From Myxococcota bacterium (GTDB lineage: Bacteria > Myxococcota_A > UBA796 > UBA2385): 55,594 bases of DNA. The position numbers and the translations under genes are program-made. Positions 52,101 through 55,594 of this stretch are shown piece by piece; positions within the stretch are counted from its first letter, which is position 1, and every line of letters begins with the position of its first letter. Below the pieces are notes generated by a model. The model saw nothing but the letters and a program-made list of their open reading frames with translations, did not search any database and was not told the DNA's origin. The DNA lies in contig JAKLKF010000041.1 of assembly GCA_023150805.1 (NCBI GenBank), forward strand, positions 1 through 55,594. Direction: 5' to 3'.

Positions 52101-53812
52101 GTCGCCTCCACGAAGGCCCGCACGCGGGCTTCGAGGTCGCCGCCGGGGGAGAAGCCGCCGTAGCGGGCGCGGGCCAGGTCGTCGTCGAGGGCGGCGGCGT
52201 CCGGTCCCAGGGCGGCGACGGCGGCGCGGTCCAGGCCGGGGGCGGGGCGGTGAAGGCGCAGGCCGCAGGCCTCGCGGAAGGCCGTCTCGAGCGCGGCCAG
52301 GCGGGCGGCGGGGTCCTCGGGCAGGGCGCGCAGCCGGCCGCGCAGCGCGGCGCGGGGGTCGGGCGCGCGGCGGCGGAGCAGGCCGTCCAGGCCCAGCGCC
52401 AGCAGGCCCAGGCCGGGCAGGGCGGGCAGGCCCAGGGCCCACGGCAGGGCGGCGGCCAGGCTGTGGTCGCGCACCGAGGCGCCGCCGGGCACGGGCAGGA
52501 TGTCCTCGCCCAGGGCATGGACCTCCTGGCGGGCGTCGACGGTGGCGTCGGGATCGGGGCCGCCGAAGTGGCGGACCTGGCCGTCGGGGGCCTGGCCCGG
52601 GGTGACGCGCAGCAGCACGGGGGCGGTCTCCAGCGTGACGTAGCGCCCGGCCTGGGGGTCGAAGACGGGGATGCGCACGGGGTCGACGCGCACCTCGCCC
52701 TCGCGGGTGGGCACGATGGCGCGGCGGAAGGTGGCCTGGGCCCGGAAGCGGCCGTCCTGGACCTCGGCGACGATCTCGGGGGCGTCGTCGTAGGCGCGCC
52801 AGGCCTCGCTCTGCGGGGGGGTGGGCAGGCTCACGCCGGCCAGGGTGCCGTCGCCCACCAGGCGCAGCTCCAGGGTGACGGAGCCGCCCAGGGGGACCTC
52901 GACCGGCTGGCCGGCGGGGACCGGGTCGGCCTGCCCCTCGCGGCGGACGACGCCGTCGAGCTGGAAGGTGCCGACCAGCCCCGAGAAGTCCGGGGGCCGC
53001 CCCTCGGCGGGCAGGGGCCGGATGGTGGTGGACAGCGGCCGGCTGGACAGCGTGCGGGTCTCGACGCCGCCCAGGAAGGGGCTGCGCCGCCGCGTGTCCT
53101 GCGAGGGCACCCGCACGGTCAGCACGGCGGGCGGCACGGTGCGCGGGCCCTCGGCGGCGGCGACCAGCGGGACCCACACCTCCTCGACCTGGAAGGCCAC
53201 GCCGTCCTGCTCGACCTGGTACTCGCGCTGGGCGGCCTCGGCGGTCTTCTCGGGCACGAAGCCGTCCCAGGTCGGCGGCGTCCAGCCCAGCTCCAGCACC
53301 CGGTCCTGGTGCTGGTGGCGGAAGCGGTAGACGACGACCTGGCCCAGGTAGGGCTGCTCGTCGCTCAGGCTGGCGGTCACGTCGTTGCCGGCGCGCTCCT
53401 CGGCGCTGCGGGGCGCGACGGTGACGGTCACGGCCTCGGCGCGCAGCGTGCGGTCGCCGACCTGGACCTGCACCGGGCCGACCGTCCAGGTGCCGGGCGC
53501 CACGGCCGTCAGGGCGTAGCTGTAGTCGACCATCCGGGTGGACTGGAAGTTGACGACGACGTGCTGCTGGCTCTGCCCGGTGAAGCGGGCCTGCAGGCCG
53601 TCGCCGACGGGCAGCTCGGGCCGCCCGCGCAGGACGGCGTCGACCAGGCGCACCCGGGCGGCGACGGTCTGGCCCTCGCGCAGCTCGGTCAGGTCGAGCT
53701 CCAGCTCCAGCCGTGGCTGCCCGGCGCGGGCCGCCGCGGGCAGTCCCAGCAGCCCGGCGGCGACCAGGGCCGCCCCGGCCTGCAGGACCTGGCGACGATG
53801 GGGGGGCTTCAC
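52097..53812 (-). CDS. batD: BatD-like oxygen-tolerance protein
   Basis: A 571-residue exported protein. The N-terminus MKPPHRRQVLQAGAALVAAG resembles a twin-Arg signal. The body is a row of beta-sandwich modules: LELDLTELREGQTVAARVRL, YSYALTAVAPGTWTVGPVQV, AGNDVTASLSDEQPYLGQVVVYRF (the BatD signature), then PVEVPLGGSVTLELRLVGDG. One membrane segment follows near residues 460-490 and a helical cytoplasmic tail ends the protein. It overlaps its neighbours by four bases at both ends (ATGA). Bat proteins with MoxR ATPases contribute to envelope homeostasis. It is the middle of a batB-C, batD, batE order. Confidence 0.85.
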   Translation of the reverse strand: MKPPHRRQVLQAGAALVAAGLLGLPAAARAGQPRLELELDLTELREGQTVAARVRLVDAVLRGRPELPVGDGLQARFTGQSQQHVVVNFQSTRMVDYSYALTAVAPGTWTVGPVQVQVGDRTLRAEAVTVTVAPRSAEERAGNDVTASLSDEQPYLGQVVVYRFRHQHQDRVLELGWTPPTWDGFVPEKTAEAAQREYQVEQDGVAFQVEEVWVPLVAAAEGPRTVPPAVLTVRVPSQDTRRRSPFLGGVETRTLSSRPLSTTIRPLPAEGRPPDFSGLVGTFQLDGVVRREGQADPVPAGQPVEVPLGGSVTLELRLVGDGTLAGVSLPTPPQSEAWRAYDDAPEIVAEVQDGRFRAQATFRRAIVPTREGEVRVDPVRIPVFDPQAGRYVTLETAPVLLRVTPGQAPDGQVRHFGGPDPDATVDARQEVHALGEDILPVPGGASVRDHSLAAALPWALGLPALPGLGLLALGLDGLLRRRAPDPRAALRGRLRALPEDPAARLAALETAFREACGLRLHRPAPGLDRAAVAALGPDAAALDDDLARARYGGFSPGGDLEARVRAFVEAT

Positions 53813-55594
53813 CAGTCCTTTCCTCCCTTGCGGGCCGCCGGGTCGACCTGGACCCGCGGCTTGCCCTCTTCTACGCCGTCGAGCAGGCGGTCGGCCTCCT
53901 GCTCGGACATCGAGCCCGGCCGGTGGACCTGGCCCTCCTGCTCCTGCCCGCCGGTGTCGCCCGGGGCGCCGTCCTGGGGCTGGATCTGGCCGGGGTCCCC
54001 CGGGGGCTCCTCGCCCGGTTGCGGGTCCTGCTCGCCCTGCTGCTGCTGCGGGTCCTGCTCCCCCTGCTGCTGCTGCTGCTGCGGGTCCTGCTCGCCCTGC
54101 TGCTGCTGCTGCGGCGGGTCCTGCTCGCCCTGCTGCTGCTGCGGCGGGTCCTGCTCGCCCTGCTGCTGCTGCGGCGGGTCCTGCTGCTGCTGCTGCATGC
54201 GGCGGGCGATCTCCTGGCGGACCGCCTGGGCGTTGGCCTTCGCGGCCTCGGCCTGCGGCGCCTCCTTCACGACCCGGTCCCAGTCCTCCACGGCCCGGGT
54301 CAGGCGCCCGGCGCGGTAGGCCGCCAGGCCGGCGTTGGTGCGGGCGCGCGTGCGCTGCTCGGGGTCCAGGCTGCGGTCGGCGACGCCGGTCAACACCTCG
54401 TGGGCCCGGTTGAAGTCACCCTGCTCGAAGAGGGCCTGGCCCACCCGCTCGGCCACGTCGAGGTCGTCGGGGTCGCGGGCCTGCTCGGCGAGGAGCGCGT
54501 CCAGGGGCGAGGGGGCAGGCGCGGCGGGGGCCTGGGCCCGGGAGGGGCCGGCCGGGAGGAGCAGGGCGGCGGGCAGCAGCCCGACGAGCAGCAGCGCGGC
54601 GAGGCGGCGGCCCGCCGGGAGCGCGCGGGCGGGTGGCGCGCGCAGGCCGGCGCTGAGCAGCAGCAGGCCCAGGCCCAGGCCCAGCGGCCAGGCGAAGCGC
54701 TCGTTCCACACCTTCTCGCGGCGCACGCCCTGCTCGGCGGTCTTCAGGCCGCCGCGAATGCCCTCCAGGTACAGGGCGCGCAGGTCGCCGTCGCCCGGCA
54801 CGCTGTCGGCGTAGGCCCCCTCCCCCACCTGGGCCAGGCGCTGCAGCAGGTCGCGGTCCAGGCGGGTGAGCACGACCTGGCCGGCGCCGTCCTTCTTGAA
54901 GCCCCCCTCGGCCAGCGGGATCGGGGCGCCCTCGGGCGTGCCCACGCCCAGGGTGTAGAGGTGGATGCCCTGCTCCGCGGCGGCCTGGGCGGCGGCCTCG
55001 GCCTGGCCGACCTGGTCCTCGCCGTCGCTGACGATCAGGATGGCGCGGTCGGCCTGGCCCGCCGGGCCCAGCAGCGCGGCGGCGACCTCGATGGCGCGGC
55101 CCAGGTCGCTGCCCTGGGCCTTGAGCGTGTCCGTGCCGCTGTCGCGGGCGATCTCGCGGAAGGCGCGGACGTCCAGGGTCAGCGGCATGCGCGGGTAGGC
55201 GCCGGCGGCGGCCAGGACCAGCCCGACCCGGTCGCCCTGCAGCAGGTCGGCCAGGTCGGACAGCTCGCGGCGGGCGCGCTCCATGCGGGAGGGGTCGACG
55301 TCCTGGGCGTCCATCGAGCGCGAGACGTCGAGCACGACGACCAGGGAGAGCCCCTCCTGGCGCAGCTCGCGCCAGCGGTAGCCCCAGCGCGGCTGGGCCA
55401 GCGCGACCAGGCACAGGGACAGGCCCAGCCAGGCCAGCAGCAGGCGGCGGCGGTGCAGGCGGGCGGCCGAGGGGGCCACCTCCAGGCCCACCAGTCCCAG
55501 CCGCGCCACGGCCCGCGCCCGCGCGCGGAGCAGGGCCAGCACCAGCAGGCCCAGGGGCGGCAGCAACCACAGCAGGGCCAGCAGCTCGGGCCGC
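53809..55594 (-). CDS. fused BatB-BatC: VWA protein with TPR and Gln-rich tail (5' partial)
   Basis: The reading frame continues past the right edge: the last bases encode RPELLALLW ahead of LLPPLGLL, so the true start lies beyond 55594. Two N-terminal membrane segments precede a VWA domain with a MIDAS motif, DVSRSMDAQDVDPSR, and ILIVSDGEDQ. Further segments are a third and fourth hydrophobic stretch (PLGLGLGLLLLSAGL, LAALLLVGLLPAALLLPAG) and then TPR repeats (LFEQGDFNRAHEVLTGVADRS, YRAGRLTRAVEDWDRV), as in BatC. A Gln-rich repeat tail (GEQDPPQQQQ units) and a basic C-terminus follow. In many genomes BatB and BatC are separate, so this is a fusion. Confidence 0.82.
   Translation of the reverse strand, partial: RPELLALLWLLPPLGLLVLALLRARARAVARLGLVGLEVAPSAARLHRRRLLLAWLGLSLCLVALAQPRWGYRWRELRQEGLSLVVVLDVSRSMDAQDVDPSRMERARRELSDLADLLQGDRVGLVLAAAGAYPRMPLTLDVRAFREIARDSGTDTLKAQGSDLGRAIEVAAALLGPAGQADRAILIVSDGEDQVGQAEAAAQAAAEQGIHLYTLGVGTPEGAPIPLAEGGFKKDGAGQVVLTRLDRDLLQRLAQVGEGAYADSVPGDGDLRALYLEGIRGGLKTAEQGVRREKVWNERFAWPLGLGLGLLLLSAGLRAPPARALPAGRRLAALLLVGLLPAALLLPAGPSRAQAPAAPAPSPLDALLAEQARDPDDLDVAERVGQALFEQGDFNRAHEVLTGVADRSLDPEQRTRARTNAGLAAYRAGRLTRAVEDWDRVVKEAPQAEAAKANAQAVRQEIARRMQQQQQDPPQQQQGEQDPPQQQQGEQDPPQQQQQGEQDPQQQQQQGEQDPQQQQGEQDPQPGEEPPGDPGQIQPQDGAPGDTGGQEQEGQVHRPGSMSEQEADRLLDGVEEGKPRVQVDPAARKGGKDW
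54022..54198 (-). repeat. tandem repeats encoding Gln-rich GEQDPPQQQQ tail
   Basis: Seven or so direct repeats of a 27- to 33-base unit (ctgctgctgcggcgggtcct and variants on the plus strand) encode Gln runs. Such runs are slippage-prone. They form a disordered linker between the TPR domain and the C-terminus. Confidence 0.7.

Overview
The window is very GC-rich DNA with G or C at almost every third codon position. It comes from a Gram-negative bacterium: it carries pal and ybgF/cpoB-type genes, a surA-pdxA operon, an Lgt-type diacylglyceryl transferase and many lipoproteins. Three traits point to the Myxococcota or a related former deltaproteobacterial lineage: MopE-type Asp/Cys calcium or metal motifs, FG-GAP proteins, and short lipoprotein signals followed by long Asp/Gly linkers. 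That placement is inferred from gene content only. No rRNA, tRNA, CRISPR array, intact insertion sequence or prophage was seen.

Layout. 1-4852: the 3' end of a large FG-GAP/lamin-tail surface protein, a stand-alone 5'-3' exonuclease with no canonical start, and a convergent HELLH protein of unknown function. 4926-11281: a three-subunit molybdenum hydroxylase of the 4-hydroxybenzoyl-CoA reductase type (its FAD subunit keeps the four cysteines of the extra 4Fe-4S cluster), an LpxL-like acyltransferase and a frameshifted SGNH-hydrolase lipoprotein. 11282-19815: secreted proteins and lipoproteins (one with a G13 tract that breaks its signal peptide frame), two identical 76-bp REP-like elements, a CrtI/RetSat-type flavoprotein and a DUF2786 protein. 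19862-23652: an AmpG/PAT-type permease facing a pal, cpoB, pseudo-receiver cluster. 23938-31374: an OB-fold NfeD/YqiJ-like protein with two tandem flotillins, an arylsulfotransferase-like lipoprotein, HflX (apparent ATC start) and small lipoproteins.

31379-34374 is a periplasmic folding cluster (PpiC lipoprotein, frameshifted SurA, PdxA). 34595-39013 holds an NtrB/NtrC-like two-component system and a small lipoprotein. 38986-44487 holds Lgt, a polytopic membrane protein, a small SRPBCC-like protein, a GNAT and a B12-binding radical SAM enzyme. 44744-47811 is a VIT-VWA protein with an ECF-type sigma factor and a 74-residue partner. 47866-49375 holds a small lipoprotein, a SAM methyltransferase and an Rrf2 regulator whose start codon lies in a 7+9+7 inverted repeat. 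49547-55594 holds a RIO kinase, a small exported protein and a Bat operon (BatE-like, BatD, fused BatB-BatC) running off the right edge.

The clearest theme is envelope biogenesis: lipoprotein lipidation, Pal, periplasmic isomerases, flotillins and Bat proteins. The most distinctive points are the HcrCAB-like reductase in an unexpected setting, the G13 tract, the VIT-VWA/sigma operon, the HELLH protein, the convergent stop-codon palindrome and several genes lacking canonical starts or intact frames. The last group may partly reflect base-level sequence errors.
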